Of a DNA stretch of 64,000 nt, positions 1 to 10,250 are shown in pieces (the first letter of the stretch is position 1; the number at the start of each line of letters is the position of its first letter). The position numbers and the translations under genes were made by a program. Below the pieces are notes generated by a model. The model was not told the origin of the DNA. It was given only the letters and a program-made list of their open reading frames with translations, and did not search any database. Origin of the DNA: Calendula officinalis (Eukaryota > Streptophyta > Magnoliopsida > Asterales > Asteraceae); the NCBI GenBank assembly GCA_963853835.1, contig OY970830.1, positions 35,115,966 to 35,179,965 on the forward strand, in the 5' to 3' direction.

Positions 1-781
1 CATTTGTTATTTAGGAAATTCATATGCCATCGGCCATCGTAACCAATTTTTTGTAAAGAAAAGTAATAATAAGAATAATAACAAATAAAACTAGGAATAG
101 AAATTAAATTATGATTCTTAGTTATATTGGAATTAATTAGTTATATAGAAGTATAAAAGTTTTGAAGATAAATAATATTTTGAGTATCATATGAAAAAAC
201 ATATTTCTCGTGACGTCGTATGAGATAAAACCTACAAATTTAATAAAAGTCGTATTATCAAAAGTGTAAAACTTAACTACCGGTCATTTACCCATAGTTT
301 GTATGCATATGTAAAACATTTAAAAACATCAAGTAACTATTTTCGACTTTTATGATTATGTTTTTGAAATTTAGTTAGACTTTAATTGTATCATGACATT
401 TGACTTGTAGTGATTTGTTGTCGTCGTTGATACTTATCATTTACGTGGTTGATCAATATCTGTAGAGTCTATGGTGCCTTTTTTTTTGTGACGATAGTGT
501 TTAGGGAGCAATTTTTTATTTTTACAATAATTTATTAGTCTATTATTATTGTTTTTGTTACTATTAATAACGATTTAGTAATAGTAAAAGTCATTATTAC
601 TAATATTGTTGTTATTGTTATTTCATTATTACTACGACTATATTTTAGGTAAAACTAAAATCAATATAAACAAAAACTTCATTTCGAGTAAACAATGCGT
701 ATCTATGAAACGTGTCGCAATGCGGGAGGATTTTATCGCCATTTGACTTAAATTACAAATAATTTTGTTTGGATAAAACAG

Positions 782-895
782 TTGGGAAAATGGCAAGCAT
801 CCATAGACGATTATGAGGTGCTAACAAGAGAATCACCAGAAAATAAGGAGGTGAGCAATGCCTTGAGAGAGGCTAAACATCAACTACAGAGATGA
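782..895 (+). CDS. Last coding exon of an upstream TTL-like gene copy (partial)
   Basis: This is exon 5 of a TTL-like TPR gene whose exons 1-4 lie left of the window. A CAG acceptor at 779-781 precedes it. It encodes 37 residues starting LGKWQASIDDYEVL, which match the segment after the last ADCNAK motif in TTL proteins (family pattern LxxWExxIxDYEVL), and ends at TGA 893-895. The same exon occurs at 17158-17271 and 33508-33621, where exons 1-4 are present upstream. Confidence 0.75.
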   Translation: MGKWQASIDDYEVLTRESPENKEVSNALREAKHQLQR

Positions 896-898
896 TGA

Positions 899-1042
899 AT
901 AATGGAAATGAGTATTATAGAAGTCTGGTCACAATGTAATAATAACTACACACTTGATGAGTTTGTCACTATCCAATATGATGACAAATTAATCTGTAAA
1001 GCTTATTCCTTCTTGGAAAATCTTTGTTGTTTGGTAGCTTAG
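899..1042 (+). pseudogene. Decayed thioredoxin-like C-terminal remnant of TTL (copy 1)
   Basis: Two consecutive TGA codons (893-898) end the TPR gene. In the same frame an open stretch follows to TAG 1040-1042. It contains YTLDEF and CKAYSFLENLC, which resemble the start of the thioredoxin-like domain of TTL proteins (a SLDxF strand, then a CKxxxxFVxxLC helix) with about ten residues missing between them. The identity of the domain is inferred from memory of the family. Confidence 0.5.
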
Positions 1043-1303
1043 ACTTTTGTCTTCTTTTTATATATTGTAGACTTTCTAAGAAATGTCCAATGATTTATTG
1101 CGAGTTTTTGTTGCAACACATGTTTCTATAACCTTTATCAAACATTTATGATAATGATATATAGTTTCGACAACGAACTATTTTGTTGAAGTAATAAATC
1201 TAAAAGAAAACCTATGGTAATTTTATAATATTAGTTATATTAGCAATTACAACAAAACTTTGAAATTTGTAATGATAAATGCAATAATCATATTTAATAT
1301 ATA

Positions 1304-1559
1304 CACCATCCGTCTCACAAAAAAGTTTATATTTCTCCTTAAAATTTTGTCCCATAAAAAGGTTCACATTTCTTAAATTTGGGAGCCCACCTAATAAAAT
1401 AATATTATTATCAATCAATCATTCCACCAATAAAACACTTTCTCTCTCCAATCTAACCTTATTTTTTAATCAAAAGTATTACAAAGGACCTCACCACTAA
1501 CTATCTCCTAAAAGATTGTACCCAAATAAAATGTAAAATTTTTTATGGGACGGAGGGAT
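1304..1559. mobile_element. Stowaway-like MITE, 256 bp (copy 1)
   Basis: Ends are CACCATCCGTCTCAC and ATGGGACGGAGGGAT, imperfect inverted repeats of the Stowaway CTCCCTCCGTYCC type, flanked by TA on both sides (1302-1303, 1560-1561). The interior resembles, in reverse, the 255-bp MITE at 16059-16313 (shared CACCACTAACTATCTCCTAAA-like and CTTTCTCTCTCCAAT-like tracts). Confidence 0.75.
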
Positions 1560-1643
1560 TATCATTTATCAACTAGAGTAAGAACAATTTTAATATATAC
1601 ACATGATGAGAACTAATCTTTTATCTTTATTATTAATAAAGTC

Positions 1644-1766
1644 TTTTTTTTAAAGGACAAATCTAATCTACTTTTAATTACATCCTATGTCTACAACGGG
1701 ACTCAAACTCCTGACCTGAAGGTTGACAGACAAACAGCATACCGTTAGACCAAATTGCCTTTTGGT
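1644..1766 (-). mobile_element. tRNA-derived SINE-like element (copy 1)
   Basis: The minus strand shows a pol III A-box-like TGGTCTAACGG (1742-1752) and a B-box-like GTTTGAGTCCC (1698-1708) at tRNA-like spacing. It ends in an A-run (T-run 1644-1651 on the plus strand). It cannot be a working tRNA gene because there is no acceptor-stem complementarity or clear cloverleaf. No convincing target duplication was identified. Confidence 0.5.
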
Positions 1767-2129
1767 AATTAATGCATGTCTTAATCTTGCTTTCTTCTTT
1801 CTTCTTTAGAAAAGTCTTAATTTTGCAAATTCAAAATAAAATGGAATAACCTCGTTTTGATCCAGCGACCTCTCGTATACAAAGCCAAAGCCCAGCCATT
1901 TCTTGTGCAATGTTTATTCGCGAAAATGCAGTCGTTACTTTGTATAACCATATATTTGAAATGAAAGTGCTACTCACTTTTAAAGGAGCCAGTTTCTGGG
2001 CCTCTGTTCATCTTTCTTATACCCATCTATCGACCCAAACCAATTCCTTATGACTGGCCCATTTTGATTATAACTTACTAGACTATGTGTAAGTGTGATC
2101 AAACCCAGTTTGGTCACCCCTGCCACATT
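1767..2129. other. Intergenic, no recognised feature (copy 1)
   Basis: I see no gene or element here. This stretch holds a 3-bp difference between copies: the GTA present in copies 2 and 3 is absent in copy 1 near 1993. Confidence 0.4.
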
Positions 2130-2137
2130 AATATCAT

Positions 2138-2387
2138 TGTTAGGACTAGTTTTGAGCTAAAATGATGTAATTAGCGTTAATTAAACTAGTTTAGAGTTTA
2201 GGGTATAAATACCCTTGTGATGACTAATGATATAAGCTTTCCCTCACTTTAATAGAAACACACTTTGAAAGCTCCTTCCCTCCATCATCTTCTCTCTCAA
2301 GAACACACACACTAACACACACTTGATTCTTCATATCTTCTCAAATCACCATGAATTAGCTTGATTTCGATTACATTAGCTCTCTCA
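2138..2387 (+). repeat. 5' LTR of gag-only element (copy 1)
   Basis: 250 bp from TGTTAGGACT to ATTAGCTCTCTCA with TG/CA ends and a TATAAATA box near 2203. Immediately preceded by AATATCAT, the 8-bp repeat that also follows the 3' LTR at 41783-41790. Followed two bases later by the tRNA-Met primer site. Confidence 0.95.
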
Positions 2388-2389
2388 AT

Positions 2390-2401
2390 TGGTATCAGAG
2401 C
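2390..2401 (+). promoter_or_regulatory. Primer binding site, initiator tRNA-Met (copy 1)
   Basis: TGGTATCAGAGC, complementary to the 3' end of plant initiator tRNA-Met, just downstream of the LTR. Confidence 0.93.
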
Positions 2402-2844
2402 ACAAGCTCTCAAAGAGTAGATCCAATTTCGTGGTGATTCGTTCCAGATCTGTGTTTTTGCAAGTTCATGTTCGTTCGTCACTGAGAATTTAAACTGCAA
2501 ATTTTTCTGTTTGAATCGATGAATTGATTGAAGATAAACGTTTCTCCGTTGATTCTAATAGGAATAGAATCAAATTTCGATCAATTCCATCAACAATTGA
2601 TCATGATTCAGTGATTTTTGTGAAAAAGTTGAAAAACTCAAAAAGTCTCTGAAAATCGAAGAATTCGAGCTGTAGTGTTATGGATTGAAGGATATTATCG
2701 GATCAGATTGTGAGAAAAGAGATTTCGAGCAGCTAGGGATTGGAATCATTGAATTTGGTCAAGTATTGAGCGAAATCGAATAAAAAATGGTGAAATTTTG
2801 AACGAACTGTGTTCGTCCGTCGAAGTCTTCGTCATCAAGAACTC

Positions 2845-3236
2845 GACCCGAACTTCATTATCGTCGGCCCAAGTAATTGTTCGGCCCGAACATTATTTCG
2901 GCCCAATTAAGTTCGGCCCGAACACAATTGGTTCTGCTACAGTCTTCGGCTCGGCTCACTTGTTCGGCTTCAACGTGTTCGGCTCACTTGTTCGGCTCAC
3001 TTGTTCGGCTTCAACTTGTTCGGCTCACTTGTTCGGCTCGAACATAGAGCTCGGCTCGAACTAAATCCTCGGCTCAGCTCAGACAAAGTCTTCGGCTCGG
3101 TGTTCGGCTCCAACGGTTCAATTCAAATCAAAGTGTTCGGCTCCAACAATTCAATTCAAATCAAAGTGTTCGGCTCCAACAGTTCAATTCAAATCAAAGA
3201 GTTCGGCCCACACACATAGCTCGGCCCGAACACTTT
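2845..3236 (+). repeat. Leader minisatellite of gag-only element (copy 1)
   Basis: Irregular array of TTCGGCTC / TTCGGCCCGAAC words, ending with three near-exact ~33-bp units built on GTTCGGCTCCAAC plus TTCAATTCAAATCAAA. It lies between the PBS and gag. Short apparent ORFs across it are low-complexity and not credible genes. Confidence 0.85.
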
Positions 3237-3289
3237 AACAATTAAAATTCATTCCCATTTTCGGAACTTTGTCATTTAAAATTATCAAA

Positions 3290-4657
3290 ATGACTTCATA
3301 AGACGCTCTGGCGATCAGATCTGATCTCAAACCACCAGTGTTATATAGAGGTGAATATGCTCAGTGGAAGAAATGATTTCTCCACTTTATTAAAAATCAG
3401 GAGTTACATACAGAAATTATTGACTCACTCAAGAATGGGGAAGCAGTATTTTATGATGATGTTATTGCTGATCCAACTGCTACTCCTCCAGTTGTTGGTG
3501 GTAAACGTCTAGTTCCTCCCGCTGAGTATACTGCTCAACAAAAACGACGTGCCAAAGCCGATGTCCAAGCGTATTCATTTATGCTTCAAGGTCTACCAAA
3601 TGAAATCTATAACAGTTTGGATAGCCTTGAAACGGGTAACAAACTTTGGGATGAAATAAGAAAACAAATGGAGGGCACAATTTTAGGAAACAAGGCTAAA
3701 ATGGTTTCTACCTTGAATACTTATCAATCATTCAAAGCAACAATCGGAGAAGACTTGGAAAGCACTTATCACCGTTATTGTACTTTGTTGAATGATCTCC
3801 GAAAAAACTACTTATGAAAAGAAAATTTGGAGATTAATATCAAATTCATCAATAGTCTTCTTCCTGAGTGGGAAATGTTTGGGAATAGTGCCATGCAACA
3901 CAAAGATCTCAGTCTGATTGATATTCATGAACTTTTTGAATATTTGCAGCAGAACGAGCCAATGGTCAAAAACTTAGCTAAAAACCGACAAGAGACAGTT
4001 CAAAACCGCCTAGAGACTGCAGATACTCTTTCATTCCTCACCAAGCAACATCATCAGTATACTACATATCCTAAAATGTCAGAAAATGTTGAACCATCTG
4101 CATTCTCAGCAACTGATGATATGGAAAAAGTTCTTGAAGACGTACTTCATGCAATGTCCCTAATCTCAAACTATCAGAAGAAGTACTACTCAAAACCAAC
4201 AAACAACAACCAAAGATCCTCATCAAACTTTAAATCTGCTCCACCTACTTCATATACAACACATTCAACTGAAAAGCCAAAGCTTATACCGTTAGATCCA
4301 CAGAAAAAATGTTACAATTGTGGAATTGCTAGACACTATGCACGTGATTGCAAGAAGTCTAAAGTCCGTGATTCTGAGTTCTTTAAAAGGAAGATGCTAA
4401 TGGCTAAACAAATCGAGGCAGGAAAAGTGTTGTTAGCGGAAGACCTTCAATGGATGGAAGAGTCAGATCCGGAAGATGAAGAACATGCAGCCAACCTGTG
4501 CTTTATGGCAAGAGAAAATGCTGAGGTTGCTGAAAGAATTAATGAGACAGATGGCGAGGATGGCAAGGTACTTACTTCTATTCCCTCTAATGAAAATATT
4601 TCCACTAATCCTGATATTGTTTTGTTTAAAATCAGATATCTGAAGTTGATTCTTTAA
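3290..4657 (+). pseudogene. gag of gag-only element, broken by stop codons (copy 1)
   Basis: One reading frame from ATG 3290 to TAA 4657 carries a Copia-type Gag: a UBN2-like core (GLPNEIYNSLDS, NKLWDEIRKQMEG) and a CCHC zinc knuckle, CYNCGIARHYARDC. It is interrupted by stops at codon 4 (TAA), codon 29 (TGA where the related element has Trp) and codon 176 (TGA where the related element has Lys). All three array copies share the same stops, so the damage predates the amplification. Confidence 0.88.
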
Positions 4658-4716
4658 AACAAAACCTTTTAAATGCACAAAATTTATATAATCAACTTGA
4701 AGATCGCTTAAACAAT

Positions 4717-5812
4717 TTGGAAAAACAAAATGAACAAAATGCTCATCTGGGTGATAAACTTGTTCATTATATTCAACAAATTACAGTTTTCAAACAAGAA
4801 AATCTTGAGTTACAAAAGCAAGTATCAGAATTCAAAGATAAATATGATCATAATTACAAACTTTACACTAAAGTCTGGTATGATTATCAAATTAATAAAA
4901 ACAGTATGGAACGTAAACAACAAGAATTTGATGAAAATAAAAAACAATTTAAATCCCTAAACTCTCAAATTAAAGAATTAACAGAGGACTTACACGAACA
5001 GAAAATCATTTCATTAAACGAAATGAAAAACAAACAAAATTTGATTCAGACACTAAAAAATGAGAATCATAAATTGAATTCACATATCAAACATCTTGAA
5101 GAATTAATTGTCAAGAGAGGACATACTGATCAAACCATCCATTTGAACAAGCCTAAAGACTTCAAATATTTCAACTCACGAGAAGGGCTAGGAGCTGATA
5201 ATCCAGAATTTCTTAAAAAGGCGTGTACAATGGTTCCAACATTATATGATCCAAGATACCGAGATATCTTGCCGAGTTTTCTCAAGATGACAAATGAAGA
5301 GGAAGAAATTGAGGCTTTCAAGAGCTAAAAAGGAGAATGTGCAAATTAGTTTCAATTACACTGAATTAAATAAAATTTATGAAACTAAAAGGGCAAACTT
5401 TGAAAATGATGATTATTTTCCTATTATAAAACCAGATGAATTTGAAATTAAGGGAAATTATGTTATTCAACAAAATGTTACACCAAAGATTTATGTACCA
5501 AATCTAATTCTTGAAAAGAAAATTTGTCAATTGGAAAATGAAATAGATGAAACACATAAGGCGTTTGACAAAGAAAAGTCAGTTTTACAAACAAAAATTC
5601 ATGAATTAGAAAATAAAATTGATGAATCACATAAATCTTATGATGAAGAGAAACTAAAGTTGCAAACACAAATTCTAAATTTAGAATCTAAATCATCTTA
5701 TCTCCAGAAATGTAAGAAGCCTAGTGCATCTATGAATTTAGATTCTCCTTTAACTGCAAAGAACAAATGTAATGAGTCCAGAATATTTTCTCCTGTCATG
5801 GCATATCGTGAT
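4717..5812 (+). pseudogene. Coiled-coil Gag extension, frameshifted and truncated (copy 1)
   Basis: Two overlapping frames (4717-5328 and 5294-5812) encode Lys/Glu/Asn-rich heptad-like helices, consistent with the coiled coils that follow the zinc knuckle in Sirevirus Gag proteins. Frame changes separate it from gag and the two parts from each other. It is cut at the array fusion point. Confidence 0.75.
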
Positions 5813-7156
5813 ATTTTCATAAGATACTCACTTATTTCATACTCACTATGAGGTCCATACTCACTTATTTCATAAGATACATTTCTTATTTATCGATATC
5901 ATAATATTTTCATCTCTTCGTTTACTATAATACATAACTATTACCAGTCACATCATAATCATTTTCATATATATTCGTTCTTTTCTTTTATTAGTAATTC
6001 TTACCAATAGATACTCATTACTATCAAATCATTTCTCATTTGCTTTAATAATACATATTTATTAATCAAGACTCAGTATACATTCTTTTACTCCATAACT
6101 TTATTATTATGGTTCGTTAATCAGGATTCCATAATTACCCTAGTTTATCATATTTAATTCCATATTCATCAAACATACTAGACTTATTCTAGCATCACAT
6201 TACACCTACTTTCTTATCTTTTCAGTCCTATCTTTATCAAAATATTTATTAATAAAGACTCATAAAATATCATATGTATTTTCAAAAACCATTTGCTATG
6301 TACCCAGTTTTAAAAATCTCATGTACTCACCTTAGCAATTAATGCTCCAAATGTGTTCTTCACACCCAATTCCTTGCTCCAACAATCAACCAAACTTCCA
6401 AGACTTCACCAAAAGCCTAATACATTAATCACAAGATATTCAACATCACATACTACTAACAATGCGTCCATTTATCTATAAACACCCTTTAATAACATTT
6501 TTCCCAATTTTGATGGTATATAAAACCCTAGGTTAACCAACCCTTAAGATTCTTGCAAAATCTTAATCTTACACTTGTTTCCTTCGTTGAAATACCATCT
6601 ATAAAGTGTATACAACATTTATTTCACCATTAACCATAATCCCAAGAACTAGGGTTTCAAACCCAAGCTTCAAGATCCATGGATCTTGAGCTACAAAGAT
6701 GAAGGAGTGAAGATATACCTCTAATCTTCAACTAGGAGTGAAATCTACCAAGCTTTGATGAAGAAATCACCCAAAAACAGCCTCTATGCTCGAAAATCGC
6801 CAAGAGAGAAAACTAGGGTTTGTATTTTGCATTTATGGCTGAAATCCCGAATTTAATGTCTAGTCGGGAGAGTTCGCGCCGCGAACTACGCGTGCGTGAA
6901 CTACTTCGCGTCGTGATCTGTATCGCGAACCCCAGTCGATCAAAACCCCAAAACCTCTGGCCACCCTTCGCGAACGCGAACTCTCCAGCTCAGCAGGGCT
7001 GCAACTTTTGTCAAGTGTTTCGACCCGGTTTCGTCCATAACTTTCTCATACGGTGTCCAAATGACACGAAACCAATTTCCACGTTCTTTAAACGATTTAT
7101 CCTTATTTATCATATTTTTAAATAATTTATTTATCACAAAATTTCGGGTCGTTACA
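5813..7156 (-). mobile_element. Truncated Gypsy LTR, reversed (unit 1)
   Basis: On the minus strand this begins at 7156 with TGTAACGACCCGAAATTT and follows the solo LTR at 47845-49578 (TGTAACGATCCGAAATTT). Shared features are the ATAAGGATAAATCGTTTAAA tract, the cluster of TTCGCG words (~6855-6985) and GCTAAGGTGAGTACATG-like sequence near 6320. The far end of the LTR is missing because the fusion point 5812/5813 cuts it. No coding capacity seen. Confidence 0.82.
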
Positions 7157-7326
7157 GTTATCGGTTCTATCGGTTCGGTTCGGTTTTCGGAAAATGATGA
7201 ACATTTGGCCTAAAATAACCGAACCGAACCGAAACCGATAACATCTTATCGGTTCGGTTTCGGTTTTGAAAATTCATCGTTATCGGTTATCGGTTCGGTT
7301 CGGTTTTGGCCCGATAATCACCCCTA
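7157..7326. mobile_element. hAT-type MITE end, truncated (unit 1)
   Basis: Built from repeated TCGGTTCGGTTCGG / CCGAACCGAACCGA words and ends with GATAATCACCCCTA, an hAT-like terminal sequence. The other end is absent: the sequence begins directly at the Gypsy LTR edge at 7156/7157, as if the LTR inserted into this element. Confidence 0.55.
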
Positions 7327-8110
7327 CATTAGATTATAAATTAAACATACAATAATTAGTCACATTTACAAATATTTCCAGGCACAAAGAATGAATTAAC
7401 AATGATCAATTCACAATTATTCAAGTTATATATATAGATACTACTAGCATATAATTACACATAGATGAACTCACGTGAGATTTAACTAATTCTAGAATTA
7501 CTTAAATGAACTCCTTAATTCCAGTAACAAATAGAGTTGAATCACCTTCCAACACTTGAGCTTTCCTCAGTTCTTTCCAATTGACGACCTATAACAATCA
7601 AACAATTACAATAAGATTCACCAACTATAATCCTTCTTACAATAACCCATGCATCACCAAATTTCCCAATTTGATGATGATCCAAAACCCTAGACTTTAA
7701 TTATTATATATCTAGTGTAAAACATGATTATACTATGAAATTCTATGTTCAAAACCCTTTTATGGAGGTCAAGCATCTAAAATTTCGACCATAAACTCAA
7801 ACCCTAGCTTAATAGAATTTTACCAATTAGACACTAGGAAGATAAGATGAAAGATGTTTTACCTTGGATTCTTCAATTTCTATCAATAAACCCCTAGATT
7901 AGAGCTGAGATTTGGACTTAATTCACCAAAATCGTCAAGAACACCCACATGCATGGTACCAAAAAACTTTGGGTTCAAAATGAGCTGAATTGGGGACATT
8001 CCCGTATTTGATTCCCCGGCACCCGTCACCCGGTGACAAAACCTTCTGTTCGTTTTCCCCTCCTCCGTCACTCGGTGATACCTCTGCAAAAATTTTGGAG
8101 TTTTTTCTTA
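7327..8110. other. Intergenic, no gene recognised (unit 1)
   Basis: AT-rich sequence, plus a more GC-rich part near 7990-8080 containing CACCCGTCACCCGGTGAC and CCGTCACTCGGTGATA inverted words. It may be an old reversed LTR, but I cannot support that. Copy 2 is 23693-24476. Confidence 0.35.
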
Positions 8111-8112
8111 TA

Positions 8113-8425
8113 CTTCCTCCGATTCAAAATAAGTGATACACTTTCCATATTTGGATGTATCAAAATAAGTGATACACTTTAAAAATATACCTAATTTGGT
8201 AAAAAGTTGTGGGCCCCACATCCACTAACTACCTACTTTATTAAAGTGAAATGACATCTCTACCTTTACTTTTACTTTTAAACATCATTAATCTTACTTT
8301 ATTCAAAAATTGTGGGACTTATTCCCCACTAACCATCCAATTAATCTAATTTAACCATCATTATAAAATTTTGCCTCAAAAACCGTGAAAGGAACAATGT
8401 ATCACTTATTTTGAATCGGAGGAAG
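8113..8425. mobile_element. Stowaway MITE, 313 bp (unit 1)
   Basis: Perfect terminal inverted repeats CTTCCTCCGATTCAAAATAA / TTATTTTGAATCGGAGGAAG, with TA on both sides (8111-8112, 8426-8427). Same family and the same 313-bp length as the MITE in TTL intron 1 once its nested insertion is removed. Confidence 0.92.
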
Positions 8426-8528
8426 TATTTTTTTTTTACTATTTGACCCGAATCTCTGCACCGAAATGCCAATAATACAACCGATCCTAATTTCTATCAA
8501 TACCAAACACTTTAAATATACCTATAGC

Positions 8529-9356
8529 TAGCCGTGCACAAAATATCCGAAACCGAAACCGGTACCCGAACCGGTCAAAACCGGTTTGGACCGTAACCGG
8601 TTCGGTTTTGGATTAACCGATCGGTCCGTAACCGGTTACCAGCTTTCGACCAAAAAACCGACCGGAACCGAATTTTTCTAACGGGAACCGGTTTTTGCCC
8701 GTTGTAACCGGTTTTGTAACCGGTTTGTAATCGCTTTTTCGAGCTGACCGTTAGCAAACGGTAATATGACCATTGGGGACCGAATTTGACCGTTTTTTGC
8801 TCACTTTCCGATGAAGATATAGCTCAAGAAGGTGAATCGTCCCGAGCATCTAGCTCCGATGGTTATGAATATGAAGATAATGACCCACAAGAAGATAGCG
8901 ACGAAGAAGACACACAACAAGGGAATCAAAACGTTTAATGGTGGTTTGTAGTTTAATCGTATCTCGATGATTTGTAGCTTAATCGTATTGTTAGGACTTT
9001 CGAACTTTCGTATTTTTATGTTTAATGATGTGTACTTGAATGTTTTTAACGTTTTTATGCTTAATGAAGGTTTGTGTTTTGATAAAACGTTTAATGGTGG
9101 TGTTTGAAATTGAATTGCGGCAAAAAAAAACCCAATTATAGTGTAACCGGTGAAACCGGTTTTGACTACCGGTTTGTAACCGAACCGGTTAGTAACCGAT
9201 CGGTAACCGGTTAGACCGGTTGGGGTTTTTCATGTTCGAACCCGGTTACGAACCGAACCGGTTTTAAGCGGAACCGGTTTTGACCGGCTTTGACCAAAAC
9301 GGTTTGGGTCAAACCCGAAACCGGTTTGGTCAAAAACCGGTTTGTGTGCACGGCTA
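8529..9356. mobile_element. hAT element, 828 bp, non-autonomous (unit 1)
   Basis: Perfect 12-bp terminal inverted repeats TAGCCGTGCACA / TGTGCACGGCTA are flanked by 8-bp duplications CCTATAGC (8521-8528) and CCTATAAC (9357-9364), 7 of 8 matching. Subterminal regions are dense in AACCGGTT words. The interior (8807-8938) reads as a 43-residue acidic C-terminal tail ending in TAA, probably a leftover of the transposase 3' end. Confidence 0.92.
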
Positions 9357-9364
9357 CCTATAAC

Positions 9365-9844
9365 CTACAGGGCATGATCAAGTTCACTTAGACTTAAATT
9401 ACGTTCAACACTGATTTCAAACTTAATATTAAATACCGAAATCTATAGATTTGCACTCGATAATCTTATACTTAACATAATAAATTTCTTTTTAAAAAAT
9501 AATAATAATAAAAATAAATTTCTATTTAATTCTAGAAATCATAAAACGCATAAATGAAAATACGTATATTACACCCAAGTAAGAGATCAAAATCATAACC
9601 CACACGAGATAGATTTCAAACCTTCTTTCAAAAATCATACTACGTATTTAAAGTAACACATTCATCTCGTCTATCCATTATTGAATCTTTAATTTGTTGT
9701 CTTTTCCGTGAAGGTAAAATGTATAATAAAAAACGAAGAGACTTTGGTCAAATGTGATTGATACAGGTTGGATATCAGACGTGCGGTGATCATTAAGTTC
9801 AATTGCATCAACGTGAAGCCCTCTTCCCCCTTTTAAAACATTAA
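9365..9844. other. Distal TTL upstream region, no feature seen (unit 1)
   Basis: AT-rich, with no element or ORF I would support. Copy 2 is 25731-26210. Confidence 0.35.
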
Positions 9845-9853
9845 TATCTATAA

Positions 9854-10008
9854 GGGTTTTGTTAATAACAGCCCTAAGGGCTGTCACTAACATGTATAAA
9901 AAGCTTGTACATTGATTAAACAAGTAATATTCCTAAAATTCAGGGAGTGTGTCTTTTGTTTTTTTGCCTTCTTAATGACAGCCCTTAGGGCTGTCATTAT
10001 CATTTTCC
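9854..10008. mobile_element. Mutator-like MITE, 155 bp, in the TTL promoter (unit 1)
   Basis: Perfect 9-bp direct repeats TATCTATAA (9845-9853, 10009-10017) flank inverted ends GGGTTTTGTTAATAACAGCC and GGCTGTCATTATCATTTTCC. Near each end is a palindrome of the form GACAGCCC-TTA-GGGCTGTC. The 9-bp duplication points to a Mutator-like mechanism. It ends ~240 bp before the TTL start codon. Same family as 15985-16377. Confidence 0.85.
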
Positions 10009-10153
10009 TATCTATAAATCATCCAATATTCCATGACCTAATTTCTTGCTCCCCTGGCACACCACACAACGTGTTTTTTCAACATTGAATCTATTAAAAA
10101 ATAAATAATGTAGTTCACTAATAAAAAAGGGAAACCAAATCATATAATTCCAA

Positions 10154-10160
10154 TATAAAA
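10154..10160 (+). promoter_or_regulatory. TATA box candidate of TTL gene (unit 1)
   Basis: TATAAAA about 97 bp before the ATG, in an AT-rich promoter. Same in the second unit at 26520-26526. Confidence 0.5.
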
Positions 10161-10250
10161 GCAACAATTCTTTTACTAAAAACTCTTGCATACATTTATC
10201 TCATTTCAAAAACTAAATCTTAAACCATAGAAAAGACACAAGTCTTAGTT

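Larger units (their letters stand above)
2138..5812 (+). mobile_element. 5' half of gag-only Copia-type retroelement, truncated (copy 1)
   Basis: Contains the 5' LTR (2138-2387, TG...CA), PBS (2390-2401), leader minisatellite, gag and the coiled-coil extension, identical in order to 34867-38541. It stops at the array fusion point 5812/5813, after CATATCGTGAT, where the sequence switches to a reversed Gypsy LTR. The missing 3' half survives only next to the right-most unit. Confidence 0.93.

Noticed and set aside
1698..1760. tRNA gene on the minus strand
   Set aside because: A- and B-box-like motifs are present but no complete cloverleaf; better explained as a SINE head.
2798..3219. Open frames rich in VFGS/CSA repeats (also in copies 2 and 3)
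   Set aside because: Pure translation of the leader minisatellite; different frames are open in different copies and no domain is present.
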